From the NCBI GenBank assembly GCA_963785585.1, contig CAWAVW010000004.1, forward strand, positions 1,116,001-1,180,000: a DNA stretch of 64,000 bases, read 5' to 3'. Both the position numbers and the translations under genes were made by a program. Source of the stretch: Palsa-295 sp963785585 (GTDB lineage Bacteria; Acidobacteriota; Terriglobia; Acidiferrales; UBA7541). A model generated the notes under the pieces. The model searched no databases, was not told where the DNA came from, and saw only the letters and a list, made by a program, of their open reading frames with translations. Below are positions 1-8,704 of the stretch, one piece after another. How positions within the stretch are numbered: position 1 is the stretch's first letter; every line of letters begins with the position of its first letter.

Positions 1-139
1 CGAGGTCGCGATGGTCGCTGTCGCCGTACCAGCGGCGTTTCTTGGCCGGGTCGGATAGCGCGGCAAAAACTTTTGCGGGCGAAACGGGGTAGCTGCGTTC
101 GATGACGAAGGTGTTGTGGATGACCGATGGGTCGGACAT
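1..139 (-). CDS. SRPBCC/AHSA1-like protein, N-terminal part (cut by window start)
   Basis: Only the first 46 codons are in the window. The visible protein begins MSDPSVIHNTFVIERSYPVS and continues with FAALSDPAKKRRWYGD, the start of an AHSA1/START-like fold in which a first beta strand leads into 'P..VFAAL.D...R..W'. Members bind small hydrophobic ligands or act as Hsp90-activator homologues, and in bacteria they are often paired with an ArsR-type repressor. The ATG at 137-139 is preceded by a strong AAGGAGG at 144-150. Upstream lies a near-consensus promoter bracketed by two palindromes. An ArsR partner would have to lie beyond the left edge; none is encoded to the right. The family is fairly certain, the substrate unknown. 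Confidence 0.8.
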   Translation of the reverse strand, partial: MSDPSVIHNTFVIERSYPVSPAKVFAALSDPAKKRRWYGDSDHRDL

Positions 140-173
140 GGTGCCTCCTTGAAGGTGATGTGGCGCTGCGCAA

Positions 174-183
174 TACTTAAGTA
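174..183. promoter_or_regulatory. Palindromic operator candidate 1 (downstream of -10)
   Basis: Perfect 10 bp palindrome TACTTAAGTA inside CAATACTTAAGTAC, lying where the transcript would start. The same core occurs in inverted form at 227-238, so both flank the promoter. ArsR-family repressors linked to SRPBCC genes bind short AT-rich palindromes of this kind; that assignment is inference. Confidence 0.6.
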
Positions 184-191
184 CAAGCTAA

Positions 192-220
192 AGTGTATGG
201 CGAGCGCGATTGATTGTCAA
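192..220 (-). promoter_or_regulatory. Sigma-70-type promoter of the SRPBCC gene
   Basis: Read on the minus strand there is a perfect -35 TTGACA (215-220), a 17-base spacer and a -10 TACACT (192-197). The -10 lies about 53 bases before the ATG. It is the best promoter match I noticed in the window. Confidence 0.75.
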
Positions 221-226
221 GCATAA

Positions 227-238
227 ACTTAAGTATTG
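227..238. promoter_or_regulatory. Palindromic operator candidate 2 (upstream of -35)
   Basis: ACTTAAGTATTG is the mirror of CAATACTTAAGT at 171-182. The two ACTTAAGT cores are centred 52 bp apart, about five helical turns, with the whole promoter between them. This fits a repressor that covers both sites or loops the DNA. Confidence 0.55.
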
Positions 239-240
239 TT

Positions 241-918
241 AACTTGCTTAGAGTGAACAAGTTCTGGCCGCCTGCTCACATCTGCGGACGGCGCCTTGGC
301 TACGCCGTTTCGAGGGGGCGGTGAGCGTCCGTGCGCTCGGCGCCTCCCATTCCCGAAACGCGGCCGATGGGCGAGTGCGAGGAGTTTTCCGCGCCTGTGT
401 AGGTTAGCGAGGAGTCGCTAACCTACAAGCGCGGTCGGCACCTTCGCCTCGGCGTTCGGCGAAACGAAGCTCGCAGCCTTTCGCGTTCGCCTCGATTTGC
501 AGCGTCACGAAACTCGCTGCCTGTCGTAGCGTAGACGCCCACGTCTGCGCGCGCGAGTCCGCGCCAGCGGACGAGCGTGCCGTTCGTCAACGCAGGCAAC
601 GCCAAAGCAAAACCAAAACGAAAACTAAATCGAAATCCAGAACCAGAGCGCGCAGACGTGGGCGTCTACGCTACGAAAGGCTGCGAACGCGCAAACGCTA
701 CGAAAGGCAGCGACCGCGCAATGGTAGTGAACGCGCAAAGGAAGCGGCGTTTGGCGAAACGAAAATCGCAGCGTCTGGTAGCACAGACGGTATCGTCTCT
801 GGAAGTCCCGCCTTGGCGGGGCGCTGCGTTGTTTTTCGTAGCGCGCGCACTGCGCCGAAGAAAAGCGGAGCGAAGGGTGCACGGATTCGTATAATCTCCG
901 CAGTCAAAGCACCGGGAG
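241..918. repeat. Intergenic hairpin mosaic 1
   Basis: No gene seen. It holds an R5 palindrome at 399-426 (GTAG at one end, CTAC at the other), an R2 doublet 526-674 (149 bp, R2 at 526-550 and R2' at 650-674) with a degenerate CCAAAA tract inside, and a small GTAG hairpin starting at 778 (AGACG/CGTCT). Short open frames here only translate the repeats. Confidence 0.85.
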
Positions 919-924
919 ATGGAC

Positions 925-2349
925 ATGAATCAAAACGGACGGCGGTGTGCGATCGTGTGCAGCGGAATCGCGGCGGGCGCGATTTTACTCGGCGGCGCGG
1001 CGCGCATGAAAGCGCAGCCGGCCGCTCCGGCGCATAGCCAGCAGGCGATACTGTCCGCGCAGCCGTCGCCGCCCACGCAACAGTTGTCACAGCAACCGTC
1101 GCCACAGCAACCGTCGCAACCATCCGCGACGCCAGCGCCGCAGTCCGCGCAAGGCGGAGCCGCGCCAGCCTCGGCTCCCGCAGCGCAGTCTCCCGCCCAA
1201 GCGCCTTCGCAGCAGGCCGCGACGCAAGCGTCCGGCCCTGGCACCGCGCAAACCGCCGTGCAGAAATTCAAAAACATTCAGGTGCTGAAGGATATCCCGG
1301 CCGACCAACTGATCCCGGCGATGCAATTCATGAGCGCGTCGCTTGGCGTTGAGTGCGAATTCTGCCACGTAGAGCACGACCGCGATAAAGACGACAAGAA
1401 AACCAAACAGATCGCCCGGAAAATGATCGAGATGATGATCACGATCAACGCAGACAATTTCGACGGCGAGCGCGAAGTGACCTGCTACTCCTGCCATCGC
1501 GGCGCGGTGCATCCGGTGAACGTGCCGATTCTCACCCTGAACGCAGCGTCCACGTCCCCCGCAGCCGCGACCGCCACGGCGAAAGCGAACGCGCCGAAGG
1601 AGCCGCCATCCGAAAAGGGCGCCGCCGACGCTCTAGCGGCCGCTCCCGAGGCATTGCCCGATGCAAAAACAATTCTGGCCAAATATCTCGCGGCCGTGGG
1701 CGGCGCCGCAGCGCTCAACAAAATCACCAACCGCGAATCGACCGGCCGCATCCTGGGCATGGCGCGTTTTCCCGGCGAGCCGGATGAATATCCGATCAAG
1801 ATTATTTCCGAGGCGCCGGAAAAGCGCGTATCCACCGTGTTTCGCGGAAACGACCAGAGCGTGACGGCGTTCAACGGGCAGGAAGGATGGCTGACGACGA
1901 TGGCCGGCGTGCGTCCTATGTCTGCCGGCGAACGCGCCGCCGCGCGCCTGGACGCGGAATTTTATTTTCCCGAGCGGCTGCCGGAAATGTACCAGGATTT
2001 CAAAGTCGAGCAGGGCGGGGAAGTCGCCGGCTCGCCAACCTACCTGGTGATGGCGCGCGGGAAAGACACTCCTCCGCTGCGCTTGTATTTCGATCAGCAG
2101 AGCGGATTGCTGCTGCGCATGATTCGTTACGCCGAAACGCCGCTGGGAAATTTGCCCACCCAAATCGACTACGCCGATTACCGCGATGCCAGCGGCGTGA
2201 AGGTACCGTTCCGTTGGACGCTGGCGCGACCCGGCGGCCAGTTCACGATTCAGTTGCAGGGCGTCAAGTCGAATACCGATGTGGACGAGAAACTGTTTGT
2301 GATGCCGCCGCCGAGCGGCCCGCCCGGCCCGCGCGACCCGGCGCATTGA
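925..2349 (+). CDS. Secreted c-type cytochrome, reaction-centre cytochrome c subunit family
   Basis: A 474-residue exported protein. The signal sequence (about residues 1-30, AIVCSGIAAGAILLGG) is followed by a Pro/Gln/Ser/Ala-rich linker to about residue 105. The cytochrome domain follows, with two CxxCH haem sites: CEFCH at residues 144-148 and CYSCH at 187-191. The context (IPADQLIPAMQFMSASLGVECEFCH cut short here; KQIARKMIEMM after it) is that of the photosynthetic reaction-centre cytochrome c subunit family, common in non-phototrophic Acidobacteria. Residues about 230-470 form a second domain resembling an outer-membrane lipoprotein-sorting or LolA-like fold. An ATG at 919 exists but overlaps the GGGAG at 914-918; the ATG at 925 has proper spacing. 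Likely a periplasmic electron carrier; the partner is unknown. Confidence 0.85.
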   Translation: MNQNGRRCAIVCSGIAAGAILLGGAARMKAQPAAPAHSQQAILSAQPSPPTQQLSQQPSPQQPSQPSATPAPQSAQGGAAPASAPAAQSPAQAPSQQAATQASGPGTAQTAVQKFKNIQVLKDIPADQLIPAMQFMSASLGVECEFCHVEHDRDKDDKKTKQIARKMIEMMITINADNFDGEREVTCYSCHRGAVHPVNVPILTLNAASTSPAAATATAKANAPKEPPSEKGAADALAAAPEALPDAKTILAKYLAAVGGAAALNKITNRESTGRILGMARFPGEPDEYPIKIISEAPEKRVSTVFRGNDQSVTAFNGQEGWLTTMAGVRPMSAGERAAARLDAEFYFPERLPEMYQDFKVEQGGEVAGSPTYLVMARGKDTPPLRLYFDQQSGLLLRMIRYAETPLGNLPTQIDYADYRDASGVKVPFRWTLARPGGQFTIQLQGVKSNTDVDEKLFVMPPPSGPPGPRDPAH

Positions 2350-2799
2350 GTTTGCGCGCGGCGCGGTCGTGGCATCGCCTCGGCGTTCCGCCGCACGAAG
2401 CTCGCAGCCTTTCGTAGCGTAGACGCCCACGTCTGCGCGCGCGAGTCCGCGCCAGCGGACGAGCGTGCCGTTCGTCAACGCGGGCAACGCCAAACCAAAA
2501 CCAAAACCAAAACCAACACCAAAACCAAAGCGCGCAGACGTGGGCGTCTACGCTACGAAAGGCAGCGATCGTGCAAAGGCTGCGAAAGGCAGCGACCGTG
2601 CAAACGCTGCGGAACCCCGCGAACGCGCAAAGGCAGCGACCGCGCAAACGCTGCGACTCGCGCTGTTGTGACCGGTCCGCAGCTTCGTGCATCTGGATCG
2701 CTATTCCGCCACAGGAATGCGACAGCGGGGTGCAACCTCGGGCAACGTCGGGTCGTCAAAGAGTGGAGAACAACACGCGGAGGCATTACAGTACGAACA
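2350..2799. repeat. Intergenic hairpin mosaic 2
   Basis: R2 doublet of 143 bp at 2414-2556 (R2 2414-2438, CCAAAA hexamer tract about 2491-2530, R2' 2532-2556). After it come several copies of a CGCAAA-containing motif. The stretch 2660-2799 probably carries the promoter and leader of the next gene; no clear -10/-35 seen. Confidence 0.8.
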
Positions 2800-3909
2800 G
2801 TGACTTCGACGCGATCCTGCGCTGGCCACGGATTTGCAAAGTGCATCGTCTCCGCTACGGTGCTGCCTTTGCTCGCGCTCGTGTTCGCGCTGCCCGCTAG
2901 GGCGCAGAACCAAAACGCTCCCGCGCCACCCTCCGGCAACGCCCAACCCGCCGCACTCGCCGCCACCGGCTGCACGGTTTTCGGCAGCGTCATCGATAAA
3001 TCCGGCGCGGCGATTTCCGGCGCGCGCGTGGCGCTTACCGCCGAAGGGCAGACCGCGAAAGAAACTCCCACGCTTGAGGACGGGCAATTTTCCTTCGTCG
3101 GCGTGGCGCCCGGAAAATTTCAGATCAGCATCACCGCGCAGGGATTCGCAACGCAAGTCGCCGCAGGCGCGTGCGCCGCAACCGGCGGCATGATGACGAT
3201 TCCCGCGATCACGCTCGCGGTCGCCACCGAAATTACGCAGGTGGAGGTCACCGTGCCGCGCGTGGAAGTGGCCGAAGACGAAATCAAAGTGCAGGAAAAG
3301 CAGCGCGTGCTCGGCGTGGTGCCGAATTTTTATGTGACCTACATTCCCGATGCCGCGCCGCTCACCTCCAAACAGAAATTCGAGCTGGCCTGGAAAACCA
3401 CCATCGATCCGGTGACGTTTCTGGTGACCGGCGCGATTGCCGGCGTGCAGCAGGCCGACAATAATTTCAGCGGATACGGGCAGGGCGCGCAGGGTTACGG
3501 CAAGCGGTACGGCGCCGCGTATGCGGACTTCGTGACCGGCACGTTCATCGGCGGCGCGGTGTTGCCGTCGCTGTTCAAGCAGGACCCGCGCTACTTCTAT
3601 AAAGGCACAGGCACGGTTCGTTCGCGCGCGCTCTATGCGATTGCCAACGCGGTGATTTGCAAGGGCGACAACAAGAAATGGCAGCCGAATTATTCGGGAA
3701 TTCTTGGCAGCCTCGCCGCCGGAGGAATTTCGAATCTGTACTATCCGAATTCGGACAAGACCGGCGCGGCGCTCACGTTTGAAAACACGCTGATCGGCAT
3801 CGGCGCCACCGCCGCCGCGAATTTGTTGCAGGAATTTGTGATCAAGAAGCTCACGCCCAACGCGCCGAAGGTCGTGTCAAACGCGCCGGTCAGCGCCCCG
3901 CAGCCGTAG
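2800..3909 (+). CDS. Exported protein with carboxypeptidase-regulatory-like domain
   Basis: The protein has a signal peptide (ATVLPLLALVFALPARA then QNQNAP), followed by a carboxypeptidase-regulatory/CNA-B-like beta sandwich. That domain shows 'GSVIDKSGAAISGARVAL', then 'GQFSFVGVAPGKFQISITAQGF', the typical turn-strand pattern. The C-terminal two thirds (from about 'VVPNFYVTYIPDA') is rich in Gly and Ala, with hydrophobic stretches such as FVTGTFIGGAVLPSLF and GILGSLAAGGISNLYYP; it resembles conserved acidobacterial proteins of unknown function. The start is uncertain. GTG at 2800 gives a clean signal peptide but GGAGG (2779-2783) is 16 bases away; an in-frame ATT at 2785 is nearer. Length about 369 residues. 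Probably envelope-located. Confidence 0.7.
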   Translation: MTSTRSCAGHGFAKCIVSATVLPLLALVFALPARAQNQNAPAPPSGNAQPAALAATGCTVFGSVIDKSGAAISGARVALTAEGQTAKETPTLEDGQFSFVGVAPGKFQISITAQGFATQVAAGACAATGGMMTIPAITLAVATEITQVEVTVPRVEVAEDEIKVQEKQRVLGVVPNFYVTYIPDAAPLTSKQKFELAWKTTIDPVTFLVTGAIAGVQQADNNFSGYGQGAQGYGKRYGAAYADFVTGTFIGGAVLPSLFKQDPRYFYKGTGTVRSRALYAIANAVICKGDNKKWQPNYSGILGSLAAGGISNLYYPNSDKTGAALTFENTLIGIGATAAANLLQEFVIKKLTPNAPKVVSNAPVSAPQP

Positions 3910-4085
3910 CCGCGTAGCGTCCCCGCCGCGAAGCCTGAAATTCGCCCGCATCGCTAACTCACGCAACACTGACTCCCGCAACACAGACCATTCGACCTGT
4001 GCTACGAAATGCATCGATTGCCGGTGAACGCGAAAACCTGCGCGTTCGTCGGCGAAATAGCCGTTGGCGGAGAGCATCGCGGCAC

Positions 4086-5258
4086 TCACGCTTCGGTCGG
4101 GCGGCGGAACAGCGCCAGCGTGACCAGCAGGGCGGCGAAGGCCATGATCGCGGCGAACAGGAAAATCGGCGAGTAGCCGAAGTGCGTGACGATCGCTCCG
4201 GCGGCCGGGCCGGTCACGCCCAGCGCCAGATCCAGAAACGCGGTGTACACCCCGAGCGCCGAGCCGCGATTCGCCGCGTCCACGCGCTTCACCGCTTCCA
4301 CTCCGATCGCCGGAAACACCAGCGCAAATCCAAATCCGGTGACGGCGGCGGCGAACATCGCTTCGTGCGGCGAGCGCGCGCGCCACAGCAGCAGCAATCC
4401 GATCACTTCGATCACCAGCGACACGGACGCGACCGGCAATCCGCCGCGTTTGTCGATCGTTCCGGCAAACAGCACGCGCGTGGCGACGAAACACAATCCG
4501 AATACGGTGAGCGACAAGGCGGCGTTGGGCCAGTGAAAGCTCGCGTAGTACAGCGTGGCGAACGAAGCGATCACTCCGAATCCGACGGTACTGAGCGCGA
4601 GAGCCAGCCCGTGCGGATACACGCGGCGCAGCAATTTTCCAAACGCCAGCGTTTTGCCTTTCATCACCGCGACGGCGGGAACGGTGCCGGCGATCGCGTA
4701 GCCGAGCAAGGGAAGGGCGGTGACGATCGCCGCAAGAATCGCCAGACCATAGCGATTTTCAATCCACACGCCGAGCGGCGCTCCGGCGGCGAGCGCTCCG
4801 TACGTGGCTACGCCGCTCCAGGAAATCACCTGCGCGGTGTGCTCGGGTCCGGTGCGGCCGATGCCCCACAGCGTGGCTCCCGTGGCGACGCAGCTTTCGC
4901 CCGCGCCCAGAAATAGCCGGCTCACAAAGAGCAGCGCGAGCGACGCCACCGGCCAGTGCGTTGCAAACGCGGCCAGCAGCAAAATCCCGCCGCTGATGGC
5001 TCCGGCGATTTGCCCGCGAATGACAGTGCGCTTGGCTCCGGCGGTGTCGCTCATTTGCCCGGCGCGCGGCCGGCTGAGCAGCGTGGCCACATATTGCATG
5101 CTGATGGCGATGCCGGCGATCACCGGCGAAAATCGCAGGTGAACGTGAACGAATACCGGCAGCACGGCAAGCTGCGTTCCGATGACGAAATAATATAAGA
5201 AGGCGAAAAAGACGGTGACGGCGATGCGCGCGGTCACGTTCGATGAAAGGGAGAGCAA
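4086..5258 (-). CDS. Major facilitator superfamily transporter (YhhS-like)
   Basis: About 390 residues with twelve predicted membrane helices. After the second helix comes the MFS signature region (SRPRAGQMSDTAGAKRTVIRG: G-x3-D-x4-K-R). The overall layout (FVIGTQLAVLPVFVH near the N-terminus, GAGESCVATGATLWG in helix 5) matches the YhhS/YfcJ group of putative efflux permeases. Substrate cannot be told. The start is uncertain: TTG at 5258 is the first possible codon, with GGAGG 13 bases upstream; a GTG at 5237 is the alternative and would still keep helix 1. It converges with the upstream gene: the 176 bases 3910-4085 between the two stop codons hold no further gene. Confidence 0.85.
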   Translation of the reverse strand: MLSLSSNVTARIAVTVFFAFLYYFVIGTQLAVLPVFVHVHLRFSPVIAGIAISMQYVATLLSRPRAGQMSDTAGAKRTVIRGQIAGAISGGILLLAAFATHWPVASLALLFVSRLFLGAGESCVATGATLWGIGRTGPEHTAQVISWSGVATYGALAAGAPLGVWIENRYGLAILAAIVTALPLLGYAIAGTVPAVAVMKGKTLAFGKLLRRVYPHGLALALSTVGFGVIASFATLYYASFHWPNAALSLTVFGLCFVATRVLFAGTIDKRGGLPVASVSLVIEVIGLLLLWRARSPHEAMFAAAVTGFGFALVFPAIGVEAVKRVDAANRGSALGVYTAFLDLALGVTGPAAGAIVTHFGYSPIFLFAAIMAFAALLVTLALFRRPTEA

Positions 5259-5899
5259 GGCTGGGCCAAATCCTCCGCGGTTGCGAGCGAATGTACGGGC
5301 GATGCGTTCGCTACGGATATCTTCTCACGGACGCGGCGCCGGTGTTGCGTCGAGTGCGGCGGCAAGCCACCGCAATCGAACAAGCCCGCGTCGCGATCGC
5401 CGTTGTTTTTGCCGTTGTCTTTGCCGTTGGTGTTGCGGTTGACTTCGCCGTTGTTTTTGTAGCGGCGGCCTTTATGGCCGCCAGCCGTTGTCTTTGGTGT
5501 TGCGGTTGCCGTTGCCGTTGCGTTTGACGTTCGGCACACGAAAACCGCCAGAACCAAAACCAAAGGCTGGCGGGCGTAAAGCCCGCCGCTACAAATTCGA
5601 CGTCGAGCGGCGCAATGCGTTTGCAGGATCGCTGCCTTTCGTAGCGTAGACGCCCACGTCTGCGCGATTTCGGTTTGCCTTCGAACTGGAATTTGATTTG
5701 GGTGCCCCATCCTTTCCCGGTTTTGGAAAGGGTGGGTTCTTTGAATTTCGGTTTTAATCCTGGCGACGTTGCATCCGGGTACATTGTAACGTAGGCTATC
5801 CGGCGAGATTTGCGGCGCTGTCGTATTCTGTAGGCAACGCCGCCGGCAAATTCCGAAAACGGCGGAAGCTCGGCCGGCGCGCTTCACCCTTGGGGAACC
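5259..5899. repeat. Intergenic hairpin mosaic 3 with GTTGCN hexamer tracts
   Basis: Hexamer-periodic GTTGCC/GTTTTTGCC-like tract at 5401-5458, an R1 variant (stem GGCGGCC/GGCCGCC) starting at 5459, more hexamers to 5527, R1' at 5566-5592, R2 at 5641-5665, and a long hairpin at 5706-5736 (CCCATCCTTTCC with GGAAAGGGTGGG). The promoter of the peptidase gene must lie after about 5740. No gene found. Confidence 0.8.
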
Positions 5900-8704
5900 A
5901 TGAATCCTTCGACGAACCACCCTGCGGAACACACAAATCAAAATCATCGCCGTGGCGCCCGCGCGGCAATCGCTGCGCTGCTTTCGCTCGCGTTGCTCGC
6001 GCTGTCGATGATCGCGGCGTCGCCGCTCCGCGCAGACACTCTTACCGGCACGGTGAAGGACCCATCGGGCGCGGTGGTGGCCGGAGCGATCGTCGAAATC
6101 AGCGGCGGCGACCTCGCGAAGCCCCTCACGCTGACGACCGACGGCGCGGGCAATTTCTCAGCGCCCGACCTGAAGCCGGGAACGTATTCGGTGCGCGTCA
6201 CGAAAGACGGATTCGACGCGCTGGTGGTGCCCGTCGAGCTGCACGGCAAATCCGATTTGCAACTGGCGCTGAAAATTTCGGCGCAGCAGGCCAGCGTCAC
6301 GGTCTCCGAAAAAAGCTCGCTGTACGCGAATTCAGACACCGTTTACCGGGCGCTGCGCGATGCGGGCCTCGGCGAATCGTACCGCGTGGAAAACTTCACG
6401 CTCCCCGAAGATGTGGGCACGTTTGAATTCAAGAGCGGCACATTCACCGTGCTGCAACTGATCAACGGCATCGCAACCGGCGTGGTCTTCACCGGACAGG
6501 GGCACTTCACGCTTGCGCCGATCGATTCGATCAATCGCCACGAACTCGCGCGGCGCTCCGGCGGCGAGAAGGTCGAGGAGGATTTCACCGAAGCGGTGTT
6601 CCGCTTCACGCACGACGGCCTGGGAAAATTCGCCGCCGGGCTGGGCGCAAAAACGGACACGCCCGCCGAAGCGAACGCCGCATTTCAGCACTGGAAAGAC
6701 AAAGTGCGCCATCGCCACGAATTTCCCGAAGGGATGACGCAGCAGATGCTGGAAAGCGCGGCGATCGACAACGTGGACGCCGACGTGCTCGCCGCCGTTT
6801 ACAATCCGCAGCACCCGCCGTTTTTCAACGCCTACCTGCGCGGCACCCCGCACAAGGATTTGCGGTTTTTCGTGCGCACCCGCGTGGGCGCCGTGCCGCA
6901 GATGGATTCGTCCGAGGAAGTGGGCCTCATCAACATGAACGGCGGCGAGCTGGACGACGGCGTGTGGTACCTGGCGCACCTGAAAACCGAAATGCTCAGC
7001 CATAGCGCCTACTCCGGCGAAGACCGCCGCCTGTTTTCGACCAGCAAATACAAAATCGAAACGGTGATCGCCAAAAACAATCACTTATTCGCCGTCGCCA
7101 CGGTCACGTTTGCGGCGCTGATTCCCGGCGAGCGCGTGATGAAGTTTTCGCTGCTGCCCAATCTGCGCGTGGCGCGAGTGCGCGACGAATCCGGCGCCGA
7201 CCTGCATTTCATCCAGGAAAGCCGCAAGGACGACGGCTCGTTTTACACCGTGCTCGATAAGGCCGCGGAGGTGGGCAAGGACCACTCCATCACCATCGAA
7301 TATGCCGGCGACAAAGTGATCACCGAAGCCGGGCCGGGAAGCTACTACATCCGCGAACGCGAGGACTGGTATCCGAATCTGAGCGGCGGCGGATTCGGAA
7401 TGCATTCGCTGTTCGATCTCACGTTTAAAGTGCCGCGCAATTACAAACTGATCAGCGTGGGCGAACTGAAAAGCGAAACCAGCGAAGAGGGATTCGCGGT
7501 CACGCACTGGGTCACGCCGGTGCCCGTGGCGATTGCCGGCTTCAATTACGGCGACTACAAGAAAATCGATCTGCCGGACGACAAAGACGGATTCAAGTTG
7601 TCCGGATACTTTCTCACCGAGCTGCCGTCGATTCTGCAGCAGTACAGCACCACCGCGTCGCTCGGCGCGATGAGTCCCACGGCGATGACCCGGTACGCGC
7701 TCGAGCAGACCCGCGCGCAGATGCAGCTCTGCACGTTTTTCTTCGGCAAGATTCCGTACAACAGCGTGAGCATCACCGAACAGCCCAACGTGTTTTTCGG
7801 CCAGTCGTGGCCCAACCTGGTCTATTTGCCGATTCTCGCGTACATGGACGATACGCAGCGCTGGGAACTGTTCGGCCGCGTGGACAACAATATTTCCGGC
7901 TTCGTGCAGGAAGTGACACCGCACGAAGTGTCGCACCAGTGGTGGGGACACGCGGTGAGCTGGGCTTCGTATCACGACCAGTGGCTCTCCGAAGGGTTTG
8001 CCGATTTCTCCGCGGGATTATTTTTGCAGCAGGCCGTGGGGCCGAAGTGGGAGAAAGACTACCTGGAATACTGGGACCGCCAGCGCAAACGAGTGGTGGA
8101 GAAAAACAATTTCGGCGTGTCGGCCAACGATGCCGGACCGTTGTGGCTGGGGCTGCGGCTGATCGCGCCGAAATCGTCGGAGGCGTATCAGGGGCTGACG
8201 TACGGCAAAGGCGCGTACGTGCTGAAAATGCTGCGCTCGCTTTTTTACGACGATCACACCGACGATCCGAACAAGGAAGCGGCGTTCATCGCCATGATGC
8301 ACGATTTCGTCCAGACGCACGAGAATGCGCCGGCATCCACCGAGTCGTTCATCGCCATCGCCGAACGCCACATGCCCAAGCAGCTCGACCTGCAGCACAA
8401 CGGGCGGCTCGACTGGTTTTTCAGCGAGTGGGTGTACGGATCGCAACTGCCGAAGTACGATTTCAAATATGAGATTCAGCCCGCCGACGGCGGCAAAGTG
8501 AAGCTGCACATGACGCTCACCGAGAGCCAGGTGGACGATCATTTCGCCATGTTCGTTCCGGTGTTCGCCGATTTTGGCCACGGCATGCAGCGCCTGGGCC
8601 AGATCCCCATCGCCGGCAGCAACACGCGCACCATCGATTACATCCTGCCCGCCTCACCCAAAAAAGTAGCCCTCAATTATTTCAAAGACGTCCTAGAGCG
8701 GTAG
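5900..8704 (+). CDS. Exported M1-like zinc metallopeptidase with N-terminal regulatory-like domain
   Basis: 934 residues. A signal peptide (residues about 20-45, LLSLALLALSMIAASPLRA) is followed by a carboxypeptidase-regulatory-like domain (about 47-130: GTVKDPSGAVVAGAIVEI...GNFSAPDLKPGTYSVRV). The catalytic part carries HEVSHQWWGH at 675-684. His675 and His679 are zinc ligands, and the third ligand Glu698 lies in WLSEGFADF, 18 residues after His679, as in family M1 (gluzincins). The usual GxMEN exopeptidase motif is not seen before HExxH; that region reads ITEQPNVFFGQSWPNLVYLP. It is therefore an M1-like peptidase of uncertain specificity, probably periplasmic or secreted. The ATG follows a weak TTGGGGA. 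Confidence 0.88.
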   Translation: MNPSTNHPAEHTNQNHRRGARAAIAALLSLALLALSMIAASPLRADTLTGTVKDPSGAVVAGAIVEISGGDLAKPLTLTTDGAGNFSAPDLKPGTYSVRVTKDGFDALVVPVELHGKSDLQLALKISAQQASVTVSEKSSLYANSDTVYRALRDAGLGESYRVENFTLPEDVGTFEFKSGTFTVLQLINGIATGVVFTGQGHFTLAPIDSINRHELARRSGGEKVEEDFTEAVFRFTHDGLGKFAAGLGAKTDTPAEANAAFQHWKDKVRHRHEFPEGMTQQMLESAAIDNVDADVLAAVYNPQHPPFFNAYLRGTPHKDLRFFVRTRVGAVPQMDSSEEVGLINMNGGELDDGVWYLAHLKTEMLSHSAYSGEDRRLFSTSKYKIETVIAKNNHLFAVATVTFAALIPGERVMKFSLLPNLRVARVRDESGADLHFIQESRKDDGSFYTVLDKAAEVGKDHSITIEYAGDKVITEAGPGSYYIREREDWYPNLSGGGFGMHSLFDLTFKVPRNYKLISVGELKSETSEEGFAVTHWVTPVPVAIAGFNYGDYKKIDLPDDKDGFKLSGYFLTELPSILQQYSTTASLGAMSPTAMTRYALEQTRAQMQLCTFFFGKIPYNSVSITEQPNVFFGQSWPNLVYLPILAYMDDTQRWELFGRVDNNISGFVQEVTPHEVSHQWWGHAVSWASYHDQWLSEGFADFSAGLFLQQAVGPKWEKDYLEYWDRQRKRVVEKNNFGVSANDAGPLWLGLRLIAPKSSEAYQGLTYGKGAYVLKMLRSLFYDDHTDDPNKEAAFIAMMHDFVQTHENAPASTESFIAIAERHMPKQLDLQHNGRLDWFFSEWVYGSQLPKYDFKYEIQPADGGKVKLHMTLTESQVDDHFAMFVPVFADFGHGMQRLGQIPIAGSNTRTIDYILPASPKKVALNYFKDVLER

